Of a DNA stretch of 64,000 bases, positions 26,357-34,734 are shown one piece after another. Both the position numbers and the translations under genes were made by a program. The notes beneath the pieces are model-generated. The model ran no database searches. It was not told the origin of the DNA and saw only the letters and a program-made list of their open reading frames with translations. Source of the stretch: Acetobacter oeni (lineage in GTDB: Bacteria > Pseudomonadota > Alphaproteobacteria > Acetobacterales > Acetobacteraceae); assembly GCF_011516825.1 (NCBI RefSeq), contig NZ_WOTA01000009.1:1-64000 (forward strand), read 5' to 3'. The number at the start of each line of letters is the position of its first letter. Position 1 is the first letter of the stretch.

Positions 26357-27439
26357 ATGGCTGACTCTGATACCGGAGATACCACGGAAGCCCCGACCGG
26401 CAGACGGCTCGAACGGGCGCGCGAAGAAGGCAACATCGCCCAGTCGCGTGAACTCCACCTGTTCTCAAGCCTGGGTCTGGCAAGTATCGTCCTCGTCATG
26501 GTGCTCCCCGAAGGCGCAGGCCGGTTCGTGAAGGAAATGAAAGGTCTCCTTGAACACTCAGGGGATATTGACTTCGACCCCTCATCAGCCTCTCAGGTCA
26601 TGCTGTTCTGCGCAAAAACGGCAATGTTCCTGGGCCTCCCCATGGCCGGAGCCGCCGCAATCGCCGGAGTGACCACGTCAGTGCTTCAGTCGGGCTTTCT
26701 GATGCGACCTGAAGCACTGATCCCCGATATCACGCGCCTTAACCCGCTTAAGGGTATCAAGCGTATTTTCAGCGTCAGCAGTCTGATTGATACGATAAAA
26801 TCCGTTGCTAAAATGGGCGCTTTCTCATTCCTGCTCTATGGCGTGGTGCGCGACAGCCTGGCGATGGCCCCGAATGCCATGTCCTGGTCACCTGAGATTT
26901 TCACAGGTGTATTATACAGCCTGACAATGCATATGCTCGTCGCCGTGCTCGTCGTCCAGGCCGCCATTGTCGTTCTGGATGAAGTGTGGACCCGCTACCA
27001 TCGCCTGCAGGGGCTCAAAATGAGCCGCCACGATATCAAAGAAGAAACGAAACAGAGCGAAGGCGATCCGCACGTCAAAGGCCGCCAGAAACAGCTTCGG
27101 ATGCGAGCTTCACGGAAACGTATCAGAGAGGCCGTACGCAAATCGACCGTCGTCATCACAAACCCGACCCACTATGCCGTCGCACTTGAATACGAGCAGG
27201 GCAATAAGGCCCCCCGCGTCGTAGCCAAAGGAATGGACGAACTTGCTGCCAGAATAAGGGAATTTGCTCACGAGGCAAAAATTCCTATTGTCTCGAACCC
27301 CCCGCTGGCGCGTTCGCTCTATACCCTGCCCGAAGACTCGGAAATCCCTTACGAGTATTTCCAGGCCGTCGCCGCCGTCATCGCCTATGTATGGAAACTC
27401 AAACGCCGCCCGTCCTCCGCGTCGCCGCCTGTCCGGTAA
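26357..27439 (+). CDS. flhB: Flagellar export switch protein FlhB
   Basis: This 360-residue protein controls which substrates pass the flagellar gate. It shows the N-terminal TEAPTGRRLERAREEGNIAQ, four hydrophobic helices in the first 210 residues, the cytosolic linker MSRHDIKEETKQSEGDP, and the NPTH autocleavage site (TNPTHYAVALEYE). The C-terminal SNPPLARSLYTLPE is also conserved. It closes the plus-strand flagellar unit, 50 bases after fliR. Confidence 0.95.
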   Translation: MADSDTGDTTEAPTGRRLERAREEGNIAQSRELHLFSSLGLASIVLVMVLPEGAGRFVKEMKGLLEHSGDIDFDPSSASQVMLFCAKTAMFLGLPMAGAAAIAGVTTSVLQSGFLMRPEALIPDITRLNPLKGIKRIFSVSSLIDTIKSVAKMGAFSFLLYGVVRDSLAMAPNAMSWSPEIFTGVLYSLTMHMLVAVLVVQAAIVVLDEVWTRYHRLQGLKMSRHDIKEETKQSEGDPHVKGRQKQLRMRASRKRIREAVRKSTVVITNPTHYAVALEYEQGNKAPRVVAKGMDELAARIREFAHEAKIPIVSNPPLARSLYTLPEDSEIPYEYFQAVAAVIAYVWKLKRRPSSASPPVR

Positions 27440-27541
27440 ATCCTCCCGGGCCTGTTCCTGCGCACCGGTTTGCGGCTATTGAGACCCGGAAGCGCCACGC
27501 GAAATCGTCATGGTGTCCCGAATATTCTCGGCAGGAACATT

Positions 27542-28762
27542 ATGACCACAGCGCCGACATACTCCGTCCTCATCATAGGCACTGGCCCCGCCGGCCTCGC
27601 CGCCGCCGAAATCCTCGCCACCGCAGGCTGCTCCGTCACGATCGCCGACCGCATGCCCAGCCCCGGTCGCAAATTCCTCATGGCCGGCAGAAGCGGCCTC
27701 AATCTCACCAACGCCGAACCGGAGCCCGCCTTCTCACACCGCTACGGCTCCTCCGCATCCTGGCTCGCCTCCGCCATGGCGGATTTCACCCCCGCCATGA
27801 TGATCGCCTGGGCCGTGAGCCTCGATCAGCCCTGCTTCACAGGCACCTCCGGTCGCGTCTTTCCCAAAGCCATGAAAGCCTCTCCGCTCCTCCGTGCCTG
27901 GCTCTCGCGCCTCAACACCCTCGGCGTCATCCTCAGTCCCAACACCACGTGGACCGGCTGGGACCACGACAACCACCCCGTCACCACCCGGAAAGATGGT
28001 GTCCCGACCGGAATATCGACCCCCGACGCCACCATCCTCGCCCTCGGCGGCGCAAGCTGGTCCCGCCTCGGCTCAGACGGCGCCTGGGCTGATATCCTCG
28101 CCCGGAAAGCCATCCCGCTCGCCCCTTTCCGTCCCGCCAACTCAGGCTTCCGCGTCACATGGTCCGATCTCCTCCGCGACCGCTTCGCCGGAACCCCTCT
28201 CAAACGCATCGCCCTGACCTTCGGGACCACCACCATCCGCGGCGAAGCCGTCATCACCCGCACCGGCATGGAAGGCGGCGCCCTCTACGCCCTGTCCGCC
28301 CCCCTCCGCGACGCCATCGAACAAAACGGACCCGCGACACTCTCCCTCGACCTCCGCCCCGATCTCGAGCTCGCTACCCTCACGGATCGCCTCAGCAAAA
28401 CTCGCGCCCGCGAAAGCCTCTCCAACCGTCTCCGCAAAGCGGCCCGACTGCCCCCCGTCGCAACAGCCCTCCTGCGCGAAACCGGTGAAGTCCCCGCCAG
28501 TCCCGCCGATCTCGCCCGCCACATCAAAGCCGTCCCGATCCGCCTTACAGCCCCGGACAGCCTCGATCGCGCCATTTCCACCGCCGGCGGCATCACGCAG
28601 GCCGCCGTGGACAGCCACTTCATGCTGCGCGCCGTCCCCGGCACCTTCGTCTGCGGCGAAATGCTCGACTGGGAAGCCCCCACCGGCGGCTACCTCCTCC
28701 AGGCCTGCATGGCCACCGGACGGGCCGCCGCGAAAGGCGCGCTCACCTGGCTGAACCGCTAA
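27542..28762 (+). CDS. BaiN/RdsA-type NAD(P)/FAD-dependent oxidoreductase
   Basis: This 406-residue flavoprotein belongs to the HI0933 group. The FAD-binding GTGPAGLAAAEIL opens the protein, and KFLMAGRSGLNLTNAE is the family motif near residue 44. The C-terminal FVCGEMLDWEAPTGGYLLQ binds FAD again. Members have been linked to bile-acid reduction in gut bacteria, but in most species the substrate is unknown. The ATG at 27542 follows GGCAGGAAC and starts right at the Rossmann strand; the frame is open for 24 codons upstream without similarity. Codon use here is strikingly C-ending. Confidence 0.85.
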   Translation: MTTAPTYSVLIIGTGPAGLAAAEILATAGCSVTIADRMPSPGRKFLMAGRSGLNLTNAEPEPAFSHRYGSSASWLASAMADFTPAMMIAWAVSLDQPCFTGTSGRVFPKAMKASPLLRAWLSRLNTLGVILSPNTTWTGWDHDNHPVTTRKDGVPTGISTPDATILALGGASWSRLGSDGAWADILARKAIPLAPFRPANSGFRVTWSDLLRDRFAGTPLKRIALTFGTTTIRGEAVITRTGMEGGALYALSAPLRDAIEQNGPATLSLDLRPDLELATLTDRLSKTRARESLSNRLRKAARLPPVATALLRETGEVPASPADLARHIKAVPIRLTAPDSLDRAISTAGGITQAAVDSHFMLRAVPGTFVCGEMLDWEAPTGGYLLQACMATGRAAAKGALTWLNR

Positions 28763-28881
28763 CGCCAGAACCCGGGAGGGGAGAGAAGGCCCCCCCGATC
28801 CGTGAAAATTCCTGTTCCTCAAAGCCGTCATACGGATTACAGAGAGCGCCTGAATTGTGTCCGGACATCGACCAGACTCCC

Positions 28882-30312
28882 ATGCCGCGTCTGATGCCAC
28901 CCCTGCCAGCCCGACCCGCTGCCCGTTCGACACGGCCGGATTTCATCCGCCTGATACCGGCCCTTCTCGCAACGCTCTGCTTTCTCCCGCCCCCCGCCGC
29001 GCTCGCCGCTCCGGCCGGCTCCCCCATCTCGTCAAACGACACGGCCTCAACCGAGTCACCCGGTCTGATCGACAGCGACCTCTTCGCCCTGCACGCGCAG
29101 TCCACCTTCGTGTGGCAGGGAAATGACGGCTTCCACGCCCCCTATTCCGGCAGCCAGAGCCTCGGCCGCTCAGCCCGTGGCGCCGAAACCTGGGATCTGA
29201 CCCTCTACGCCGGACTGCACCCCTGGAAAGGCAGCGAAATCTGGGTCAATGGCGAAGTCGATCAGGGATTCGGCATCGGCAATACACTCGGTATCGCAGG
29301 CTTCCCCAGCGGCGAGGCCTATAAAATCGGTCGCGCCACCCCCTATTTTCGCATCCAGCGCGCCTTCTGGCGGCAAACCATCAATCTCGGCGGTCCACAG
29401 GAACTGGAAAACGCCGATCTCGACCTGTTCTCCGAACCGCAATCAGAAAACCGGCTGGTCATCACCGCAGGCAAATTCGCCGTCACCGATCTCTACGACA
29501 GCAACAGCTACGCCCACGACCCCCGCGCCGATTTCCTCAACTGGTCCGTTATCGATACCGGAACCTACGATTACGCCGCCGATTCCTGGGGCTACAGCGC
29601 AGGCGCCGTCGTCGAATGGTACCAGGGCCGATGGACCCTTCGCTCCGGCGGATTCCTGATGTCAGAGGTGCCCAACAGCCCCGATCTCGATACCAGCTTC
29701 CATCAGTTCCAGATCGACGAAGAACTCGAAGAACGTCACACCATTGGTGGAAAACCCGGAAAAATCATCGTCACGGCCTTCGTCAGCCACGCCCGCATGG
29801 CCGATCTCGCCACCGCCACCCGTCTGGCGAAACAGACCGGCCAGGCGGCGGACGACGCCCTCGTGCGCCATTTCGCAAACCGCCCCGGAATCAGCCTGAC
29901 CGTCGAACAGACCCTCACCCGCGACCTCGCCGCCTTCCTGCGTGCAGGCTGGTCGGATGGTCGCTACGAAGCCTACGAATTTACCGACATCGACCGTACC
30001 CTCGCCGGAGGTCTCTCTCTGGACGGAACCCGCTGGCAACGCGCCCGTGACCACATCGGCCTTGCCGGCGTCGTCAATGTCGCCTCGCGCCAGGAAAAAG
30101 CCTACCTCGCCGCCGGAGGCACCGGCCTGCTGGCCGGCGACGGCAAACTGCCGCATCCGGGCGCGGAACATATCACCGAACTTTATTACGATGTCGCTAT
30201 CAGAGCCCTCGGGCACATCACGCTCGATTACCAGTGGATCGGAAATCCCGCCTATAACCGCGACCGGGGACCCGTCTCCGTCTTCGCCATCCGCTTGCAC
30301 GCCCAGATCTGA
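28882..30312 (+). CDS. OprB-family carbohydrate-selective porin-like protein
   Basis: This 476-residue outer-membrane protein has a signal peptide (hydrophobic LIPALLATLCFLPPPA, cleavage near ALAAPAG). The mature part is rich in alternating beta-strands, with ETWDLTLYAGLHPWKG, ITAGKFAVTDLYDSNSYAHD and NWSVIDTGTYDYAADSWGY. The last is the best-conserved feature of OprB-like porins, which pass sugars. It ends in a beta-strand with a hydrophobic residue (AIRLHAQI), as outer-membrane barrels do. The ATG at 28882 is taken; a TTG 27 bases upstream is possible. No sugar-transport gene is adjacent. Confidence 0.8.
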   Translation: MPRLMPPLPARPAARSTRPDFIRLIPALLATLCFLPPPAALAAPAGSPISSNDTASTESPGLIDSDLFALHAQSTFVWQGNDGFHAPYSGSQSLGRSARGAETWDLTLYAGLHPWKGSEIWVNGEVDQGFGIGNTLGIAGFPSGEAYKIGRATPYFRIQRAFWRQTINLGGPQELENADLDLFSEPQSENRLVITAGKFAVTDLYDSNSYAHDPRADFLNWSVIDTGTYDYAADSWGYSAGAVVEWYQGRWTLRSGGFLMSEVPNSPDLDTSFHQFQIDEELEERHTIGGKPGKIIVTAFVSHARMADLATATRLAKQTGQAADDALVRHFANRPGISLTVEQTLTRDLAAFLRAGWSDGRYEAYEFTDIDRTLAGGLSLDGTRWQRARDHIGLAGVVNVASRQEKAYLAAGGTGLLAGDGKLPHPGAEHITELYYDVAIRALGHITLDYQWIGNPAYNRDRGPVSVFAIRLHAQI

Positions 30313-30365
30313 AAACCCCGCTTCCCGGTTGCCTCACAGGGAGTCGGCAAGCTATCCCCGCCACC

Positions 30366-31829
30366 ATGAGCAGCAACATCGAAATGGGACAGATCGTCGG
30401 CAGCGGACCGGCCGTAATGAACCTCGCCGAACTCCTCGCCACAAGACTGCTCGTCCAGGGCAATTCCGGCTCCGGAAAGTCGCACCTGCTCCGCCGCCTG
30501 CTCGAACAGACAGGCAACCTCGTCCAGCAGGCCATCATCGACCCGGAAGGCGATTTCGTCAGCCTCGCCGAAGCCTACAGCCACCTCGTCATCGACGCCG
30601 CCGAACACACCGAAGCCGCGCTCCAGGCCGCCGGCGAGCGCATGCGTGTCCATCGCGCCTCCGTCGTCCTCAATCTCGAAGGCCTCGATGCCGACCTCCA
30701 GATGCGCCGCGCCGCCGCCTTCCTCGGCGGCATGTTCGACGTCCCGCGCGCCCACTGGTACCCCGTCCTCGTCGTCGTTGACGAAGCCCAGCTTTTCGCC
30801 CCCGCCGCGGCGGGCGAAGTCTCCGACGAGGCCCGCCGCGCCTCCCTCGGCGCCATGACCAACCTCATGTGCCGTGGCCGTAAACGTGGCCTCGCCGGCG
30901 TCATCGCCACACAGCGCCTCGCCAAACTCGCCAAGAACGTCGCCGCCGAAGCCTCGAACTTCCTCATGGGACGAACCTTCCTCGATATCGACATGGCCCG
31001 CGCCGCCGACCTCCTCGGCATGGAACGCCGCCAGGCCGAAGCCTTCCGCGACCTCGAACGCGGTAACTTCGTCGCCCTCGGCCCCGCCCTCTGCCGCCGC
31101 CCGATGACCATCCGCGTTGGCAACGTCGAAACCGCCAGCCGCTCCGCCGGCCCCGTCCTCGCCCCGTTCTCGCCCCCCACCGAACAGGTTGCCGAACTCA
31201 TCCTCGCCCCGCTCCCCGAACCCGAACTCATCGCCCGCCCGCGCCGTACAACTCCGCCCCCGCCCGACCTGCTCACCCAGCTCGCCACCCATGGTGAAGC
31301 CCTCGCCGAAGCCGCTCCGCAGGCCGAAGACATCGATCCCGCCGAACGGCGTCAGCAGCTCGCCGCTCTTCTGCGCGAAGTCATCGACGAGGACGACGGC
31401 GGCTTCCGTCCCCCGGCCTCCCTCTACCAGGACTTCCTCGTCCGCTGCCGCATCGCCGGCCTCGGCCGCGAAGCCCTCGACATGCGCAGCTTCCGCCGAG
31501 CCCTCGCCACCGCCCGTAGCGGCACAACACCCGAAGCCGCCGAAACCCCCGAATGGCAGGAAGCCGAGGCCATCGCCTCAACCCTCCCAGAAGACATGCA
31601 GCCCGTCTTCCTCTATCTCGCCCGCGCCGCCCTCGACGGCAGAACCTGCCCTCCCGACCGCGACATCGCCCGTATCTACGGAACCCACTCCACCGGCCGC
31701 GCCCGCCGCATGCTCGGATGGCTCGAAGAACAGAACATCATCGTCCTCCGCCTCGACGGCGCCGGCCGCCGCCGCGCCGCCATCATCGGCCCGGGCTGGG
31801 AAACACTGCCCGGCGATCCCGGACTCTGA
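30366..31829 (+). CDS. HerA/VirB4-like P-loop ATPase (DUF87-type)
   Basis: This 487-residue protein has the Walker A motif GNSGSGKSH near residue 37 and Walker B PVLVVVDEAQLFAP near residue 135. CRGRKRGLAGVIATQRLAKL carries the sensor-type glutamine. This arrangement fits the HerA/FtsK-like superfamily of DNA-translocating or DNA-processing ATPases. The C-terminal half is Glu/Ala/Pro-rich and ends in a small winged-helix-like domain (DRDIARIYGTHSTGRARRML). No NurA nuclease partner is adjacent, so its DNA role is inference. It is the last intact gene before a zone of IS remnants. Confidence 0.75.
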   Translation: MSSNIEMGQIVGSGPAVMNLAELLATRLLVQGNSGSGKSHLLRRLLEQTGNLVQQAIIDPEGDFVSLAEAYSHLVIDAAEHTEAALQAAGERMRVHRASVVLNLEGLDADLQMRRAAAFLGGMFDVPRAHWYPVLVVVDEAQLFAPAAAGEVSDEARRASLGAMTNLMCRGRKRGLAGVIATQRLAKLAKNVAAEASNFLMGRTFLDIDMARAADLLGMERRQAEAFRDLERGNFVALGPALCRRPMTIRVGNVETASRSAGPVLAPFSPPTEQVAELILAPLPEPELIARPRRTTPPPPDLLTQLATHGEALAEAAPQAEDIDPAERRQQLAALLREVIDEDDGGFRPPASLYQDFLVRCRIAGLGREALDMRSFRRALATARSGTTPEAAETPEWQEAEAIASTLPEDMQPVFLYLARAALDGRTCPPDRDIARIYGTHSTGRARRMLGWLEEQNIIVLRLDGAGRRRAAIIGPGWETLPGDPGL

Positions 31830-31835
31830 TCGCCG

Positions 31836-31885
31836 GTCGGGAGGAGCCCCGCCAAAGGTCGCGGCTCTTTGGAAACCAGCTGGAA
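31836..31885. repeat. Composite intergenic hairpin repeat, partial copy
   Basis: Just after the ATPase gene, GGAGGAGCCCCGCCAAAGG is followed by TCGCGGCTCTTTGGAAACC. CCAAAGG/CTTTGG arms pair across TCGCGG. In reverse complement it matches the GGTTTCCAAAGG part of the copies at 22.65 and 49.55 kb. It may also terminate the ATPase transcript. Confidence 0.55.
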
Positions 31886-31924
31886 GGATCGAAGAACCAT
31901 TCTTTCAAGCATGCGGGTGTAATT

Positions 31925-32430
31925 TGAAGCTCAGAGCACTCTGACCGGCAAAGACATGCTCGACGCGGGAGCGAATGGCAGATTTCCCGGTATCAGACTT
32001 CCGGATATGGCAGAGCATCGGCTTGAGATGCGTTTTTTTCTTGTGATTTTTTGAAAGATAAAGCTCTGTTTTTCCATGAAGGCCTCATTTGCCTTCGAGC
32101 GGTATGCCGCGTCGGCCGGGACACCAACTGCTGTATTATTCCTGCCGGGCAATCCCCCGCACATCGCTGGTCTTCTATTTGCGGATCTTCCGGTCAATGG
32201 AGGTATGAGACTTATAGCCGAAGAATGAAATGGCAAGGTCTGCTGAGGGCATTGTCTGCATCGTCCTGCGGCTTTGCCTTCGTGAATTTCAGCGTCCGGC
32301 GGGCATTCCAGTCCTTGTGTCTGAGCTTTGTTGGTTTGTCCTTCCTGTTCTCCGGGATACGCCAGGTTCGAAGATCGGCTTTCTCACCATTGGTATTATG
32401 CTGCTTTGGAGCGGCCATCAGCTTAAGCCC
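31925..32430 (-). pseudogene. IS5-family transposase remnant, middle and C-terminal part
   Basis: Read on the minus strand, recognisable transposase segments appear in shifting frames. They are MAAPKQHNTNGEKADLR and LRHKDWNARRTLKFTKAKPQ (down to about 32255), then FFGYKSHTSIDRKIR, then ADAAYRSKANEAFMEK, and RSRVEHVFAGQ in the last stretch. Several stops and frameshifts break it, the front half is missing, and similarity ends abruptly after VFAGQ. The family is different from the remnant at 32699-33065. Confidence 0.75.
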
Positions 32431-32454
32431 TGTTAGGGCTTGTATATTGTAGGG

Positions 32455-32625
32455 ATGGACACAGGAGACGGACCGGGCACTTTTACAGACGAAACATGGG
32501 CGATCCGGGCACCGCTGATTGAAGCGGTTCGCCCACATGGGAAGACACCGCCGCAGGATCTGCGGCACACGATATCAGCGATATTCTTGTGTCCCCGAGA
32601 ATGGTGCGAAATACTCGCTGAGTTG
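32455..32625 (+). pseudogene. N-terminal fragment of another IS5-type transposase
   Basis: A short plus-strand piece, starting at an ATG, reads FTDETWAIRAPLIEAVRPHG and KTPPQDLRHTISAIF. This is the opening DNA-binding segment of a transposase. After about 32600 the frame loses similarity. Nothing of the DDE core is left. Confidence 0.6.
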
Positions 32626-32698
32626 AGATCGTTAGTGGTGTGCAGTGCAGCTTTTCATCTTTTGATTCAGACCTGGAAGGTGTTATGTACTCTCTGGC

Positions 32699-33065
32699 AT
32701 GAGTGGTGCAGTAAAAGATGGATGATTACTGCACGCAAACCGTATCCGTCCGATATCAGTGACGAAGAATGACCGCTGATTATCCCCTGCCTTCTTCTGA
32801 TGAAAGAGGATGCCGGGCAGCGCTATCATGACCTGCTGGAACAGTTCAACGGCCTTCGGTATATGATCCGTTATGGCATTGCGTGGCGTGCGATGCCGAA
32901 CGATCTGCCGTCATGGTCTGCGGTTTATCAGCAGTCCCGACGCTGGATGGAAGCGGGGTGTTTCGAGGCTTTCGTCCACGATCTGCGGGCTGTGCTGCGT
33001 ATTGCGGCAGGAAAGCAGGCCGGACCGACCACAGCGATCATCGACAGCCGGACATTGCGCTCCCC
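32699..33065 (+). pseudogene. IS5-family transposase remnant, N-terminal half
   Basis: This is a second relative of the remnant at 16179. A one-base insertion near 32720 and a TGG-to-TGA change in SDEEW* disrupt the start. From about 32800 a good transposase reading follows (YHDLLEQFNGLRYMIRYGIA, then WRAMPNDLPSWSAVYQQSRR) to DSRTLRS near 33065. There similarity stops, so the catalytic C-terminal half is absent. It abuts the lipocalin-like gene on the other strand. Confidence 0.8.
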
Positions 33066-33135
33066 CGCCCAGGCTGCCTGTCCGCTGAACGTCCCGACAC
33101 AAACCACAAAAAGCCGGAACCCGCCCTCCCGAACA

Positions 33136-33618
33136 TTACCTCGCCGAGCCCGCCCGCCGGAAACGGATCAGACTGCGCGAAAGCCGCCCCTCCGCCCAGT
33201 TCGGCATCTTCCGCCACGGCGTCGTCACATTCGCATGCGAGCCATCGACCTCAACAGTGCGCCGCTGCTCCGTGCCAACCCACTCCGGCGCCCAGGCCGT
33301 TTCAACCCGCGTGATCCACTGGTCGCCCTCAACACGATAACGACCGATATAAGCCACCAGCGTCTTCATCAGCCGGATACGGTCCTCATCGCACTTCGCC
33401 GGATGCCGATGGCTGCCTTCCAGATTGAAAGCAACCCAGCCATCAGGGGTAAATACAACCCGTCCGCGCGGCGCCGGCCCCATCGCGTTGATGAAGTCCC
33501 CGCTCTCCTTCTCTTCCACCCTGTACGATACAAGCTCCCACGTGCCGACGAGCCGCTGCCTCAGAGCTTCATTCTCGCTAACAGATTCGTCCTGCTGAAG
33601 AGCACTTTGCACCGTCAT
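33136..33618 (-). CDS. Lipocalin-like domain protein
   Basis: This 160-residue protein has a lipocalin-like fold pattern: RLVGTWELVSYRVEEKESGD, GRVVFTPDGWVAFNLEG, AYIGRYRVEGDQWITRVE, and a following ERVDGS-like VEVDGSHANVTT. Such small domains are often encoded beside oxidoreductases or regulators and are thought to bind small ligands; no precise function is known. There is no signal peptide. GGACAGGAAG supports an ATG at 33618; an ATG at 33648 is possible. It diverges from the LysR gene across a palindrome, so that regulator may control it. A transposase fragment lies right behind it. Confidence 0.7.
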   Translation of the reverse strand: MTVQSALQQDESVSENEALRQRLVGTWELVSYRVEEKESGDFINAMGPAPRGRVVFTPDGWVAFNLEGSHRHPAKCDEDRIRLMKTLVAYIGRYRVEGDQWITRVETAWAPEWVGTEQRRTVEVDGSHANVTTPWRKMPNWAEGRLSRSLIRFRRAGSAR

Positions 33619-33764
33619 CTTCCTGTCCCGTTCCGATCGCTTCTTCACTCAGCCGCCCTGTGACAGTCACAGTCAGGAGAGATCACGCTGTTGTTATTTT
33701 TTTGACCCCATGAACATGCCTGCTGACAGGAAAATCCGGTAGTAACTTTTTGGGAAAAATAATA

Positions 33765-33779
33765 TTGCGTCAAACGCAA
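33765..33779. promoter_or_regulatory. Putative LysR-type operator palindrome
   Basis: TTGCGT-CAA-ACGCAA is a perfect palindrome in the divergent gap between the lipocalin-like and LysR genes, 35 bases before the LysR start. It has the dyad form of a LysR binding box. Its use as an operator is inference from position. Confidence 0.5.
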
Positions 33780-33813
33780 AGATCCTCCGGCCCGACCGAA
33801 GTGGAGACTCCCC

Positions 33814-34731
33814 TTGTCCAGTGACGAAACCGGTGACCTGCGCTTTTTCACCAGCCTGGTCGATGCCGGCAGCCTCACCGCCTGCGCCCGAAACCTCGGA
33901 AACTCGCCCGCCGCCATATCCCGCCGCCTCTCCCGCCTCGAAGCCAGGCTGGGCAGCACCCTCATCATCCGGAACACGCGGCATTTCGGACTGAGCGAAA
34001 CAGGCCGAGTCTACTACGAACGCGCCCTGAACATCGTCGCCGACATCGACCGCCTCGAAGATGAAATCTCCTCCTCCGCCCGCGCCCCGAAAGGCACGCT
34101 GAGCATCGGCGCACCGGTCGAACTCGGTCGTCGGCAGATCGCCCCGTTTATCGAGACATTCAGCGCAAAACACCCGAAGCTGACCATCAGCCTCGCCCTC
34201 GCCTCGGAGGGCGTGTACGATCTCAGCGATTATCTCGATGTCGTGCTGAGACTCGGCCTCCCCGAAGCCGGCGGCGCCATGGTCACGCGCCTCGCCTCCA
34301 CCATGCGCGTCCTCTGCGCCTCGCCGGACTACATCGCCCGCCGCTCCCTCCCGGCTCACCCGCGCGACCTGACAAAACACGACTGCCTCTGCCTGAGACG
34401 AAACAAAACAATGGCCCTGCTGAACAAATGGACAATCGGCAATGAGCAGGAAACCGATGTCGTCACCGTGGAGCCCCGACTTTCAACCACAAACGCCGAA
34501 ATCATCCACGACTGGGCGCTCTCTGGTCAGGGCATCGCCTACAAACTGCTCTGCGATGTCTGTCAGGACCTGGAAGACGGAAAGCTGATCAGGATTTTTC
34601 CTGATCTGCAGGGAGAACGGATCGATCTCTATGCTGTCCTGCCAGACCGCCAGCACACCCGGGCCGGCGTCCGCGCCTTCCTGAACGATCTCAGACCCTA
34701 CTTTCGCACAGCCGGCTTCCTCCGGGACTGA
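33814..34731 (+). CDS. LysR-family transcriptional regulator
   Basis: This 305-residue regulator has the N-terminal winged helix-turn-helix (FFTSLVDAGSLTACARNLG, then NSPAAISRRLSRLEARLGS) and an effector-binding domain from about residue 90 (KGTLSIGAPVELGRRQIAPF). It is typical of the group that acts on oxidoreductase or catabolic genes. The start is a TTG with GTGGAGA upstream. It faces the lipocalin-like gene divergently and converges on the four-gene operon that ends at 34735, only 3 bases away. Its target could be either. Confidence 0.88.
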   Translation: MSSDETGDLRFFTSLVDAGSLTACARNLGNSPAAISRRLSRLEARLGSTLIIRNTRHFGLSETGRVYYERALNIVADIDRLEDEISSSARAPKGTLSIGAPVELGRRQIAPFIETFSAKHPKLTISLALASEGVYDLSDYLDVVLRLGLPEAGGAMVTRLASTMRVLCASPDYIARRSLPAHPRDLTKHDCLCLRRNKTMALLNKWTIGNEQETDVVTVEPRLSTTNAEIIHDWALSGQGIAYKLLCDVCQDLEDGKLIRIFPDLQGERIDLYAVLPDRQHTRAGVRAFLNDLRPYFRTAGFLRD

Positions 34732-34734
34732 CGC

